NCBI GenBank assembly: GCA_028700185.1 | Contig: JAQVTF010000011.1 | Span: 1 to 40,746, forward strand | Direction of reading: 5' to 3' | Length of the DNA: 40,746 bases | Source of the DNA: Desulfobacteraceae bacterium | Lineage (GTDB): Bacteria; Desulfobacterota; Desulfobacteria; Desulfobacterales; UBA2174 | Made by a program: the position numbers and the translations under genes | Shown: one piece after another, positions 15,913-25,794 of the stretch | Numbering within the stretch: the first letter of the stretch is position 1 | How the letters are laid out: each line of letters starts with the position of its first letter | Notes under the pieces: model-generated | What the model was told of the DNA's origin: nothing | Databases searched by the model: none | Seen by the model: only the letters and a program-made list of their open reading frames with translations

Positions 15913-16911
15913 ATGCGAGGCAGATCCACTCTGATGGCGGTATTGATGGCAGGATTGATGGGGATGGGGGCGGCAGGGATGGTCTCGGCCCAGGAGGCCA
16001 AGACAGAGGCGCGGGCCGCCTCCGATGCAGCGGTGGCCACGGTCAACGGCGAAACGATATCAAACGGTCAACTCGATCGGGAATTGGCGGGCATCCAGGG
16101 GCGCATGGCGCGCCAGGGACAGCCGGTGCCCGACGAAGCCCTGGCCCAGATCCGCGGCCGGGTGCTGGACCAACTGATCGGCGAGACGCTGCTTTTCCAG
16201 GAGAGTCAAAAGCTTAAAATCCGCGTGGACGACCAGAAGATCCAAGGCCAGATCGATGAAATGGCCCAAGGCTTCGAGGACAAGGCGGCCTTCGATCTGG
16301 CCCTGGCCAACGCGGGGCTTTCCCGGGAGGTCCTCACCGAACGGCTCGGCCGTCAGATGGCGATCCAGCAATTGATCGAAGAGAAAATCGTTGCCGGCGT
16401 GCAGGTGGCCGAAGCCCGTGCCGATGAGTTCTACAAGGCCAATCCGGAGGTTTTTGTTCAGCCCGAACAGGTCCGGGCACGCCACATCCTGATCCGCACC
16501 GAAGCCGAGGCGGACGCGGCGGCCAAGACCGAGGCCCGCAAGCAGATCGACGGGCTTCGCCAGAAGGCCGTCGATGGAGCCGATTTCGCCGAGCTGGCCA
16601 AAACCCATTCCCAGGACCCCGGCAGCAAGGAAAAAGGTGGCGACCTGGGGTTTTTCGCGCGCGGCCAGATGGTCAAGCCCTTTGAAGACACCGCTTTCGC
16701 CCTCAAGGAGAATGAAATCAGCCAGGTGGTGGAGAGCCCGTTCGGCTTTCACCTCATTCAGGTCACCGGACGGAAACCGGCGGAAACCGTCGCCTATGAA
16801 ACGGTCAAACCGCGCATCCTGGAGCACCTGAAGCAGCAGGCGATTCGCGAAAAGCTCGACGCCTACGTGGACGGGCTGCGCCAGGGCGCCAAGATCGAAA
16901 AGTTCATCTGA
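15913..16911 (+). CDS. Periplasmic parvulin-type peptidyl-prolyl isomerase (SurA/PrsA-like)
   Basis: A 332-aa exported foldase. Residues 1-26 form a signal peptide ending VSAQ. Residues about 38-190 form a SurA-like helical chaperone domain (ATVNGETISNGQLDREL and successive amphipathic helices). The rotamase core starts near residue 195 with VRARHILIRTE and continues through FAELAKTHSQDPGS, GGDLGFFARGQMVKPFEDTAF and SPFGFHLIQVTGRK. It helps fold outer-membrane or periplasmic proteins. The ATG at 15913 has AAGGAG 6 nt upstream; an earlier in-frame start would bury the signal peptide. Confidence 0.92.
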   Translation: MRGRSTLMAVLMAGLMGMGAAGMVSAQEAKTEARAASDAAVATVNGETISNGQLDRELAGIQGRMARQGQPVPDEALAQIRGRVLDQLIGETLLFQESQKLKIRVDDQKIQGQIDEMAQGFEDKAAFDLALANAGLSREVLTERLGRQMAIQQLIEEKIVAGVQVAEARADEFYKANPEVFVQPEQVRARHILIRTEAEADAAAKTEARKQIDGLRQKAVDGADFAELAKTHSQDPGSKEKGGDLGFFARGQMVKPFEDTAFALKENEISQVVESPFGFHLIQVTGRKPAETVAYETVKPRILEHLKQQAIREKLDAYVDGLRQGAKIEKFI

Positions 16912-16921
16912 AACACCCGTA

Positions 16922-16958
16922 CCGGCCGCCCGGCCCGTCGGATTTTCCGGGCGGCCGG
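16922..16958. terminator. Bidirectional GC-rich hairpin between convergent genes
   Basis: A perfect 12-bp inverted repeat (16922-16933 with 16947-16958) around a 13-nt loop containing TTTT. It lies between the converging foldase and cold-shock genes, 11 nt after one stop and 6 nt after the other. There is no clean T tract beyond the stem. Confidence 0.6.
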
Positions 16959-16963
16959 ATCCC

Positions 16964-17164
16964 CTATTTCAGTCGTACATCCACCGCCTGGGGACCCTTG
17001 GGCGTGGTCTTGATCTCAAAGCTCACCGGCTCGTCTTTTTGAACCCCGAAGTAGCCGGGGTCCTTGATTCCGTTTTTGTGGAAGAAAATATCGCCTTGGT
17101 CTTCGGTTTCAATAAAGCCATAGCCTTTTTTGTCGTCGTACCATTTGATGCGTCCTTCGGGCAT
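16964..17164 (-). CDS. Cold-shock domain protein
   Basis: A 66-aa CspA-family OB-fold protein. RNP1 is KGYGFIE and RNP2 is DIFFHKN. It binds single-stranded RNA or DNA and melts secondary structure. Start MPEGRIKWYDDKKGYG is typical, with AAGGAG before the ATG. Its upstream region holds a promoter about 260 nt away and an internal intrinsic terminator, a layout that suggests leader control of the kind known for csp genes. Confidence 0.95.
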   Translation of the reverse strand: MPEGRIKWYDDKKGYGFIETEDQGDIFFHKNGIKDPGYFGVQKDEPVSFEIKTTPKGPQAVDVRLK

Positions 17165-17314
17165 CGCAGTGGATCTCCTTTCGGTTCATCGGCGTCGAGT
17201 GACAATCGTTTTTCGCGGCCGCTCCGGGGCGCACTGGCGTCGGGGCCTGTCGCCTTGCGTGGCCGCAGCGGTGAAAGGCATGGCATGGGCAAGGGATGAA
17301 ACCGGCATCCGTCC

Positions 17315-17342
17315 AAAAAGGAGCCGGAATTCAGCCGGCTCC
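17315..17342 (-). terminator. Intrinsic terminator inside the cold-shock gene leader
   Basis: On the minus strand an 8-bp perfect stem (GGAGCCGG with CCGGCTCC, 7-nt loop) is followed directly by TTTTT. It lies about 100 nt after the predicted start and about 150 nt before the coding start. Confidence 0.7.
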
Positions 17343-17415
17343 CAAGCGGATGGCCCGATGGCGGGGTCGCTGTTGAAAACGGCAGGAGGCAGGCCGTGAG
17401 GGCCGCGGATATGTG
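17343..17415 (-). ncRNA. Candidate short leader RNA / sRNA ahead of the cold-shock gene
   Basis: This segment runs from the predicted start near 17415 to the terminator. Together they would give an RNA of about 100 nt. No known RNA family is recognised. It is either a terminated leader (attenuator) or an independent small RNA. Confidence 0.4.
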
Positions 17416-17421
17416 TTGACC

Positions 17422-17450
17422 CTATTATCGCATCCGGGCGGACATGTCAA
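17422..17450 (-). promoter_or_regulatory. Promoter of the cold-shock leader
   Basis: On the minus strand a perfect TTGACA (17445-17450) is followed by TAATAG at a 17-nt spacer (17422-17427), or GATAAT at a 15-nt spacer (17424-17429). Confidence 0.6.
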
Positions 17451-17470
17451 AAGCCGCCGCAAGGCGACAG

Positions 17471-17500
17471 TTGACCCCTCAGGCCGGAATGCCGTATGAT
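17471..17500 (+). promoter_or_regulatory. Putative promoter for ettA
   Basis: TTGACC (17471-17476), an 18-nt spacer and TATGAT (17495-17500), a 5/6 -10 box. It is divergent from the cold-shock promoter only 20 bp away. Within the 480-nt gap 17165-17644 nothing else is seen apart from these signals and the leader terminator. Confidence 0.5.
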
Positions 17501-17644
17501 TCCGGCTTCCGTTGACAAGACCGGAACATTTCGGGATCATTTCAATTTTTTGATGGCACGGGCAGCGAGACGTCGAATCCGTCTCGCCACTCAGGTCCAG
17601 GCCGATCAGCCGGACTTGGCCCGTCGAAGAAGAAGGAGTGTTCA

Positions 17645-19330
<1,686 letters not shown>

Positions 19331-19366
19331 CCAATGGCCAGTGACCCTTGATCAAGGAGCCCTTCG

Positions 19367-20209
19367 ATGCCCGAACTCGCCTACCTCAACGGAAAGATCA
19401 TGCCCATCGCCGAGGCGATGGTTCCCGCCGAGGACCGCGGTTACAACTTCGGCGATGCCGTCTACGAATATGTGGCCAGCTACAACGGGAAGCTCTTCTG
19501 CCTTGAGCTTCATCTGGATCGGCTGGCGCATTCCATGCGCGAGATGCGCTTTGCGCCGCTTTCCATGGAAACGATTCGCCACGCGATTCTGGACCTTTTC
19601 GAGAAAGGGCAGATGGCCCGGGCGGGCATCTACATCCAGATCTCCCGGGGGGTGGCCCCCCGCAACCACGCCTATCCGCCCACCGATACCCCGTTGCAGT
19701 TTTTCATGACGGTCCGCCCGGTGCATGAAAAGCCGCCGGAGGTGCGCGAGAAGGGGGCCTTCGCCATCACGGTGGTCGACCTGCGCTGGGGACGCTGCGA
19801 CATCAAGACGGTGCAGTTGGTGGCCAACTGCATGGCCAAGCAGCAAGCCCTGGAAGCAGGGGTTTTTGACGCGATTTTCGTTTCCGCCCAAGGGGTGGTG
19901 CGCGAAGGGACCAGTTCGAACCTGTTTATCGCCAAAAACGGCGTGCTGGTGACCCATCCGCTCAACCATCAGATTTTGCCGGGGATCACCCGCCAGGTCA
20001 TCATGGACGTTTGCCGCGACCAAGGCATCGAGGTCCAGGAGCGTTTTTTTTATCGGGAGGAGTTGGCCGCGGCGGACGAGGCCTTTCTCACCGGCACCAT
20101 CACCGAGGTGCTGCCCCTGGTGCGGATCGACGGCCAACCGGTGGGAGACGGTGTGGTGGGACCGTTGGCCCGGCGCCTCCAGCATGGCCTGCTGGAACGC
20201 ATTCAATAG
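19367..20209 (+). CDS. dat: D-amino acid aminotransferase (class IV PLP enzyme)
   Basis: A 280-aa class IV aminotransferase. The PLP lysine is Lys147 in CDIKTVQLVANCMAKQQA. EGTSSNLF, GITRQVIM and the LTGTITEVLPL strand are the family marks, and the N-terminal AEDRGYNFGDAVYEY segment is typical of Dat. It interconverts D-alanine and D-glutamate with their keto acids for peptidoglycan. Branched-chain aminotransferase and aminodeoxychorismate lyase are relatives, but DLKT and the length favour Dat. An AAGGAG site precedes the ATG. It lies 36 nt after ettA and may share its transcript. Confidence 0.85.
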   Translation: MPELAYLNGKIMPIAEAMVPAEDRGYNFGDAVYEYVASYNGKLFCLELHLDRLAHSMREMRFAPLSMETIRHAILDLFEKGQMARAGIYIQISRGVAPRNHAYPPTDTPLQFFMTVRPVHEKPPEVREKGAFAITVVDLRWGRCDIKTVQLVANCMAKQQALEAGVFDAIFVSAQGVVREGTSSNLFIAKNGVLVTHPLNHQILPGITRQVIMDVCRDQGIEVQERFFYREELAAADEAFLTGTITEVLPLVRIDGQPVGDGVVGPLARRLQHGLLERIQ

Positions 20210-20229
20210 CTGAGGCCACCCGCCTTTTC

Positions 20230-21144
20230 CTACCCCCGCCACTCGGTGTCGTCCACCGTGGTCTTGAAGTCGGGCGTCACCACATCCGGCAGTGCTTCAT
20301 CGCCCAGGGCCGCCAGATCCTTGGCGCTGGGCTTGCCCACCACCACGATGCGGTGCCGGGGGCATTTCTCCATGGCGCGGATGGCGTCGCCCAGGTCGTC
20401 GGGGCAGTAGGCGTCGTAGTCGATGGACGGCAGATTGTCCTTGACCGTGAACAGGCTGCATGTGCGCTGGCAGGTCTTGCAGCCGATGCATCCCACCTTG
20501 CAGACGCGCTGGACGTCCTTGCCCGAATCCTTGTTGGAACAGGCCACCGCCAGAATCCGTTCCGCCTTGAAGGGGGCCATGGTGATGATGTTGCGCGGGC
20601 AGGCCCGGGCACAGGCGCCGCAACCGACGCAGCGGGTGTAGTCCACCGTGGCCAAGCCGTCTATGACGTGGATGGCGTCGAACTGGCAGGCCCGTTGGCA
20701 GTCGCCAAAGCCCAAGCAGCCGTAGGTGCATCCCTGGACCCCGTTGACGAGGTTGGCCGCCGCGCAGGTGGGCTCGCCGTGATAGGGGGCTCGCAGCAAC
20801 CGATCCGCCGTGTGGGCACCGCAGTGCACCACGGGCCGGTACGGCAGACTGGGGGTGGGGTCCACGCCCATGATGGCCGCCAGGGCCTCGGCGCAGGCTT
20901 GGCCGCCCACCACGCAGCGGTCCACCGGCTCTGCGTCGCAAACCACCGCGGCGGCATACTCCCTGCAGCCGACGAATCCGCACCCCCCGCAGTTGGCGCC
21001 GGGCAGCGCTTCGACGCAGGCCTCGATGCGCGGGTCCACCGGCACGTGGAAGGCGCGATTGGCCCAACCGAGCACCGCGGTGAAGAAGACGGCCAGAATC
21101 CCCATGGCCGTGACCGACAGTCCGATGGTGACCCAGATTATCAT
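20230..21144 (-). CDS. rnfB: Rnf complex subunit B (Fe-S protein)
   Basis: A 304-aa subunit. A single N-terminal membrane helix (about residues 2-26) is followed by the Fe-S segment [11 protein letters not shown], a Cys-rich middle, and ferredoxin-type clusters [12 protein letters not shown] and [11 protein letters not shown]. It accepts electrons from reduced ferredoxin and passes them towards the membrane subunits. It is the last gene of the operon; its ATG overlaps the rnfA stop (ATGA). Confidence 0.95.
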   Translation of the reverse strand: MIIWVTIGLSVTAMGILAVFFTAVLGWANRAFHVPVDPRIEACVEALPGANCGGCGFVGCREYAAAVVCDAEPVDRCVVGGQACAEALAAIMGVDPTPSLPYRPVVHCGAHTADRLLRAPYHGEPTCAAANLVNGVQGCTYGCLGFGDCQRACQFDAIHVIDGLATVDYTRCVGCGACARACPRNIITMAPFKAERILAVACSNKDSGKDVQRVCKVGCIGCKTCQRTCSLFTVKDNLPSIDYDAYCPDDLGDAIRAMEKCPRHRIVVVGKPSAKDLAALGDEALPDVVTPDFKTTVDDTEWRG

Positions 21145-21896
21145 GGCGTTGGGGCTCCACTGGGGGGTTCCGTGGGCGGGGCTTGGGCCACCACCGCGGG
21201 CGGGGTCAGGGCCGTTTTCAGCCCGTTGTCCACCCCGGTGAATCCCATGAAGGCCATGGCGAGAATCCCGCCCACGATCAAGGCGATGGGCGCCCCGCGA
21301 AACGGCGTCGGCACATCGCAGGCCTCCAGCTCTTCGCGGATGCCGGCCATGATCACGATGGCCAGCGTAAAGCCGAGGCCACCGAAGATCGCCAGCACCA
21401 GCGCCTGGCCCAGGTCCCAGCGCGCGGCCGGGTCATCAACGCCTACCAGGCGGCTCATGATGGTAAGGCAGGCGAAGAGGATGGCGCAGTTGGTGGTGAT
21501 CAAGGGCAGAAACACCCCGAAGGAGCGGTAAAGCAACGGAAAGAAACGACGCAGGTACATCTCCACGAACTGCACCGAAGCGGCGATGGCGAAGATGTAG
21601 ACGATGTAGCTCAGGATGCTGAGGTCGACGCCCGCGGCGGTTTGGGGATCGAGCCACCAACCGGCGATCCACTGGGTCAGCGGGGCGCCGGGCATCAGCA
21701 CGAAGCGGGTCATGGTCCAACTGATGGCGGCGGCGATGGTCATGACGAAGGTGACGGCGCAGCCCATGCCGAAAGCCATTTCCACCCGTCGGCTCACGCC
21801 GATGAACGGGCAGATGCCCACGAAGTAATAAAAAATGAAGTTATTGATCAGCGCCGCGCCCAGGGCGATGAGCAGGATGTCGATGAGATAGGTCAC
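21141..21896 (-). CDS. rnfA: Rnf complex subunit A (membrane), with insertion and C-terminal tail
   Basis: A 251-aa polytopic subunit starting at GTG (21896), which overlaps the rnfE stop and has GGAGGAG upstream. The conserved [19 protein letters not shown] and [10 protein letters not shown] motifs carry the two Cys that with RnfE hold the membrane Fe-S cluster. RnfA is usually about 193 aa. Here about 20 extra residues sit before the [12 protein letters not shown] helix, about 6 more in a later loop, and a Pro-rich tail of about 27 residues follows MAFMGFTGV. All membrane helices are kept. It works as one half of the RnfA/RnfE pair. Confidence 0.93.
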   Translation of the reverse strand: MTYLIDILLIALGAALINNFIFYYFVGICPFIGVSRRVEMAFGMGCAVTFVMTIAAAISWTMTRFVLMPGAPLTQWIAGWWLDPQTAAGVDLSILSYIVYIFAIAASVQFVEMYLRRFFPLLYRSFGVFLPLITTNCAILFACLTIMSRLVGVDDPAARWDLGQALVLAIFGGLGFTLAIVIMAGIREELEACDVPTPFRGAPIALIVGGILAMAFMGFTGVDNGLKTALTPPAVVAQAPPTEPPSGAPTP

Positions 21897-22510
21897 GCCT
21901 CCTCCTTGCCGGCGCGTTGGGCCGAGATCCAGTTGGTCAACCCCAGCAGCAGGCCGAAGGTGAGAAATGCCCCCGGCGGCAGGACCATGATGACCCAGTC
22001 GGGCCAGGCGGCGGGCAGCACCCGGAAGCCGAACCACATCCCGGTGCCGAGAATTTCACGCACCGCCGCCAGGCTTACCAGGGCCAGGGTGAAGCCGATG
22101 GATTGGCCCAGGGCGTCGGCCACCGCGGTGAGTGGCCCCTGTTTGGCGGCGCAGACCTCGCAACGGCAGATGATGATGCAGTTGACGATGATCAGCGGGA
22201 TATAAGGCCCCAGGGCCTTGCTCATGGGATAGAGAAAGGCCGCCAGAAGGCGGTCGGCCACAGTGACGAAGGTGGCGATGGTCAGGGTGAAGATCACGAT
22301 GCGCAAATGGGGGGTGAGCAGATGGCGGATCAGGCTCACCATCAGGTTGGCGCACACCAGCACGAAGAGCACCGCCGCCCCCATGGTCACGGCGGATTTG
22401 AGGTTGTTGGTGACCGCCAGCGTGGCGCACAGACCCAGCATCTGGCGGTAGACGGGGTTTTCCGGAAGGATGCCCCGAATAAAACGCTGGCCGGCGGAGG
22501 GGGTGCTCAT
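21893..22510 (-). CDS. rnfE: Rnf complex subunit E (membrane), Cys-enriched
   Basis: A 205-aa polytopic subunit, the sister of RnfA in inverted topology. The cluster-binding motifs [14 protein letters not shown] and IPLIIVNC (Cys111) are present. Directly after Cys111 three further Cys appear at 115, 117 and 120, in CRCEVC, where relatives usually have GRAEAF. Its ATG overlaps the rnfG stop by 4 nt, and its stop overlaps the rnfA GTG. Confidence 0.93.
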   Translation of the reverse strand: MSTPSAGQRFIRGILPENPVYRQMLGLCATLAVTNNLKSAVTMGAAVLFVLVCANLMVSLIRHLLTPHLRIVIFTLTIATFVTVADRLLAAFLYPMSKALGPYIPLIIVNCIIICRCEVCAAKQGPLTAVADALGQSIGFTLALVSLAAVREILGTGMWFGFRVLPAAWPDWVIMVLPPGAFLTFGLLLGLTNWISAQRAGKEEA

Positions 22511-23175
22511 GGCGCCGCCTTTCCGGCGTCGGTGGCCAATTGATCGCGCACGTCCGCCAATGTCCGATTGACGATGTCCGTTACGGCGCGTGAGGAAATG
22601 GTCGCACCGGTGATGGCATCGATCTGGTTGCCGCTGGCGCCTCCCCCCTTGATCACTTCCAGGGGGAGCGCGGCGGGTTTGCCCGCGAATTGGCCGCGCC
22701 AGGGGGCTTCGGCGATTTTGGCGCCCAGCCCGGGCGTCTCTTTCTGGTCAAGGACGAACAGTCCGGTAATGACGTCGGCTGCCGGACTCAGGCCCAGCAG
22801 GACCTCGATGCGGTCGGCATACCCCTGTCCGGCGACCTGCACCACCCACCCGGCCAGTTCGTCGTCACGGGAGGCCCGGTGGATCCGGTAGACGGCGGTG
22901 CGGCCGCCGCTGGACACTGGCAGCATCCGGGTGTCCACCTCCAGTTGAGCCGATGTCGCGGCCGTGTCGGGGGGGGGGATCAGCTGCGGAACCCGGGACA
23001 GGGTCTCGTTGCGCTTGTTGTCGGCGATGGCCGGACCGAGGGCGGTTTGCACCCCGGCCAGCAGTGCGCCGAAAACAATGGCGAGCAGCAGCACGAGCCA
23101 CCCCTGGAGCAGGGCGTTGTCCCGCCAGGAACGGTTCGGGGAAGCGGTGTCGATTGTGGCAACGGCCGGTGGCAT
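22507..23175 (-). CDS. rnfG: Rnf complex subunit G (covalent FMN)
   Basis: A 222-aa subunit with one N-terminal membrane helix (about residues 24-46) and a periplasmic FMN-binding domain. The flavinylation motif is ITGATISS, with Thr192 as the expected FMN site. ETPGLGAKI and PLEVIKGGG are conserved. The ATG at 23175 has GGGAGGG upstream; a GTG two codons earlier is also possible. It starts 14 nt after rnfD. No apbE flavin transferase is in the window. Confidence 0.93.
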   Translation of the reverse strand: MPPAVATIDTASPNRSWRDNALLQGWLVLLLAIVFGALLAGVQTALGPAIADNKRNETLSRVPQLIPPPDTAATSAQLEVDTRMLPVSSGGRTAVYRIHRASRDDELAGWVVQVAGQGYADRIEVLLGLSPAADVITGLFVLDQKETPGLGAKIAEAPWRGQFAGKPAALPLEVIKGGGASGNQIDAITGATISSRAVTDIVNRTLADVRDQLATDAGKAAP

Positions 23176-23189
23176 CGTCACCCTCCCTT

Positions 23190-24191
23190 CTATTGCTCGC
23201 CGAAGGGGGGCGGGATCGTCCAGCGGTTGATCAACGGCGTCAGGCCGTTCATCAGCAGCACGGCGAACATCACCCCTTCCGGGTAGCCGGAAAAAATGCG
23301 AATGATCATGACCAGGGCACCGATACCGGCGCCATAGATCATCTGGCCCTGGGGGGTCAGGGGGCTGGAAACCGGATCGGTGGCAATGAAAAAGGCCCCG
23401 AAAAGCAACGCCCCCCCGCACAGATGATGGGCCGGGGTCCAACCCTGGGCGGTGAAGCCGGTTTGCAGGATGGCGAAGAGGGCGGCGATTGCCAGCATCG
23501 AGGCCGGAATCCGCCAGGCGGCGCTGCGCCGCAGGCACAGAAACAGGCCGCCCGCCAGGCAAGCCAGGGCGCTGGTTTCCCCGAGGGATCCGTTGGTGCG
23601 GCCGATGAGCAGGTCCGCCAAACCGGTCACCACCCCCGATTGCTGGAAGGCCGTCAGGGGCGTGGCCTGCGTCATGATGTCGATGGCGCTCCCGGCATCC
23701 TGGTACCCGGCGGCACCCAGCGCACCGGCGAAGGAAATCATGACGAAGGCCCGACCCACCATGGCCGGATTGAACAGGTTCATGCCCAGGCCCCCGAAGA
23801 GGGCCTTGCCGATGCCGATGGCCACCATGGACCCGATGACACCCGCGTACCAAGGCGCCGTGGCCGGCAGGGAGAGGGCCAGGATGATGGCGGTGACGGC
23901 GGCCGATCCGTCCGCCAACGGTGGCCGCCGCCGGCGCATCAGGGCGCAGAGGGCTTCAACCGTCAGGCAGGCCGCCAGGCAGATCGCCATCTGGCGTACC
24001 GCCGACCAACGAAAAAAATAGATGGCCGCGCCCACCAGCGGCGCCAGGGCCACCAGCACGTCGATCATCATGCGCCGGGTGGTTCGGCCGCCCTCGACCA
24101 GATGGGGCGACGGGGCCACCTCGGTGAGGGTCGGGTCGACGCTTGCGTTTTTCAAGTCCGTCTTTTCCATGCCGGATGCCTTCATCGTCAT
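23190..24191 (-). CDS. rnfD: Rnf complex subunit D (covalent FMN, membrane)
   Basis: A 333-aa polytopic protein with about nine to ten helices. The FMN-binding Thr is Thr177 in MTQATPLTAF, with the Q also seen in E. coli RsxD. GGLGMNLFNPAMVGRAFVMISF, LLFGAFFIATDPVSSP and FSGYPEGVMFAVLLMN are family marks. It forms the ion-conducting core with RnfG, A and E. Its ATG overlaps the rnfC stop (ATGA). Upstream in-frame ATGs are inside rnfC and are rejected. Confidence 0.95.
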   Translation of the reverse strand: MTMKASGMEKTDLKNASVDPTLTEVAPSPHLVEGGRTTRRMMIDVLVALAPLVGAAIYFFRWSAVRQMAICLAACLTVEALCALMRRRRPPLADGSAAVTAIILALSLPATAPWYAGVIGSMVAIGIGKALFGGLGMNLFNPAMVGRAFVMISFAGALGAAGYQDAGSAIDIMTQATPLTAFQQSGVVTGLADLLIGRTNGSLGETSALACLAGGLFLCLRRSAAWRIPASMLAIAALFAILQTGFTAQGWTPAHHLCGGALLFGAFFIATDPVSSPLTPQGQMIYGAGIGALVMIIRIFSGYPEGVMFAVLLMNGLTPLINRWTIPPPFGEQ

Positions 24192-25546
24192 CGTCCCTGG
24201 CTGCGGGCCACCTGGGCCTTGCCGGCGCGGATCCACTGCACCAGGGGAATTCGTGCCGGACAGCTGTAGGCGCAGGCGCCGCACTCGAAGCAGGCCAGGA
24301 TGTTGTAGCGCCGGGCCAGGCGTAAATCCCCGGTGCGCGCCGCCTGGGCCAGCTTGGTGGGCACCAGGCCCATGGGACAGACCTCCACGCAACGACCGCA
24401 GCGTACACAGGGGCCGGCGGCGGCCGTTGCGGTGTCTTCGTGGGTCAGGATCGTGATTCCGCTGGTCCCCTTGGTCACCGGGGTGGTGCGGTCGGCAACG
24501 GCAAAGCCCATCATCGGCCCGCCGGCCACGATGCGCGCCGCATCGGCGGTGAGCCCGCCGCAGTAGTCGATGAGTTCCCCGATGGAAATGCCGATGGGCA
24601 CCAGCAGATTCTTGGGTTGAGCCACCCCGGCGCCGGTGACGCAGATCACCCGGTGGGTGAGGGGGCGGCTGCGCACCACGGCCCGGGCCACCGCCGCCAT
24701 GGTGCCCACGTTGCCGATGGCGACCCCCACGTCGGCCGGCAGGCCGCCCAGGGGCACTTCGCGGCCGACCACGGCCTTGATGAGGTGTTTTTCGCTGCCC
24801 TGGGGATACTTGGTCCTGAGCAGCCGCACCTCGATGCCGGTGCGTCCCACGGACTGCCGCAGGCTCTCCGCCGCCTCGGGCTTGTTGTCTTCGACACCGA
24901 TGATCACCCGTTGGGCCCCCACGGCATAGCTGGCCAGGAAAGCCCCGGCGATGATGGCGTCCGGCGCCTGGCGCATCAACTGTTCATCGGAGGTCAGATA
25001 CGGTTCGCACTCGCACCCGTTGACCACCAGGGTGTGGATCGGCTTTTGGGGGTTGGGGTTGATCTTGACATGGGTGGGAAAGGCCGCTCCCCCCAACCCG
25101 ACGATGCCGGCATCGAGAATTGCCTCATGGATCTGTTGCGGCTCGTAGATGCCGATGCAGTCCTTGGGCCACGGGCCGCCGAAGACGGCGTCCCACAGAT
25201 CCTGTCGCTGCAAGCCCGGATCGTCGGTGCGGATGGCGATGGCCGGCATGTGCCGTCCGTTGGCCAGGGTGGTCATCACCGAGCGTTCCACCGTGCCGGT
25301 GACGGGAGCGTGGAGGGCCGAGGAGACGAAGGCCTCTCCCCGCCCGATCAGTTCTCCCCAAGTCACCTTCTGGCGGGGTTTGACCACCGGGGTGCACGGG
25401 CCGCCGACGTTTTGCTGCAACGGCAGCACCACCCGCTCCGGGCACGGGACGATCTCGATGTCGGATCCGGTGGAAAAATGCTTGTTGGCGGGCGGATGAA
25501 TGCCGCGGTCAAATGTACCCCGGCGGTAACGGTCAAACCAACCCAT
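24188..25546 (-). CDS. rnfC: Rnf complex subunit C (NADH/flavin/Fe-S)
   Basis: A 452-aa peripheral subunit. The N-terminal barrel has RGGIH-like GTFDRGIHPP. The nucleotide domain has GIVGLGGAAFPTHVKI and VVNGCECEPYLTSDEQL, both hallmarks of RnfC/Nqo1-type flavoproteins. The C-terminus has two 4Fe-4S motifs, CVRCGRCVEVCP and CFECGACAYSCP. It exchanges electrons with NAD+. It is first in the operon C-D-G-E-A-B, the order known from Acetobacterium. No multihaem cytochrome gene precedes it. Confidence 0.95.
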   Translation of the reverse strand: MGWFDRYRRGTFDRGIHPPANKHFSTGSDIEIVPCPERVVLPLQQNVGGPCTPVVKPRQKVTWGELIGRGEAFVSSALHAPVTGTVERSVMTTLANGRHMPAIAIRTDDPGLQRQDLWDAVFGGPWPKDCIGIYEPQQIHEAILDAGIVGLGGAAFPTHVKINPNPQKPIHTLVVNGCECEPYLTSDEQLMRQAPDAIIAGAFLASYAVGAQRVIIGVEDNKPEAAESLRQSVGRTGIEVRLLRTKYPQGSEKHLIKAVVGREVPLGGLPADVGVAIGNVGTMAAVARAVVRSRPLTHRVICVTGAGVAQPKNLLVPIGISIGELIDYCGGLTADAARIVAGGPMMGFAVADRTTPVTKGTSGITILTHEDTATAAAGPCVRCGRCVEVCPMGLVPTKLAQAARTGDLRLARRYNILACFECGACAYSCPARIPLVQWIRAGKAQVARSQGR

Positions 25547-25672
25547 GTTCGTTGTGCCTCTCAGATGCCTCCATGATCGCTGTCCCGCCGGTCGGGGCGG
25601 CCTGCCGAGCCGGCTTTGATCTTGGCGAAACACTCAAAACCAGAATTGTCCCGAGGACGGCGAAAAACTCGT

Positions 25673-25701
25673 CTTGTAATGAACCGGGGGGAGGCTGTCA
25701 A
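25673..25701 (-). promoter_or_regulatory. Promoter of the rnf operon
   Basis: On the minus strand a perfect TTGACA (25696-25701), a 17-nt spacer and TACAAG (25673-25678). It leaves a leader of about 120 nt before rnfC. Confidence 0.55.
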
Positions 25702-25794
25702 GGGAAATGAACCACCGGCCGGTGGCGGGCATCCTTAAGGAGAACTCTGTTCGATCGACTATTTGATTGACCTTCATGGCCGGGCGAAGTAGGA

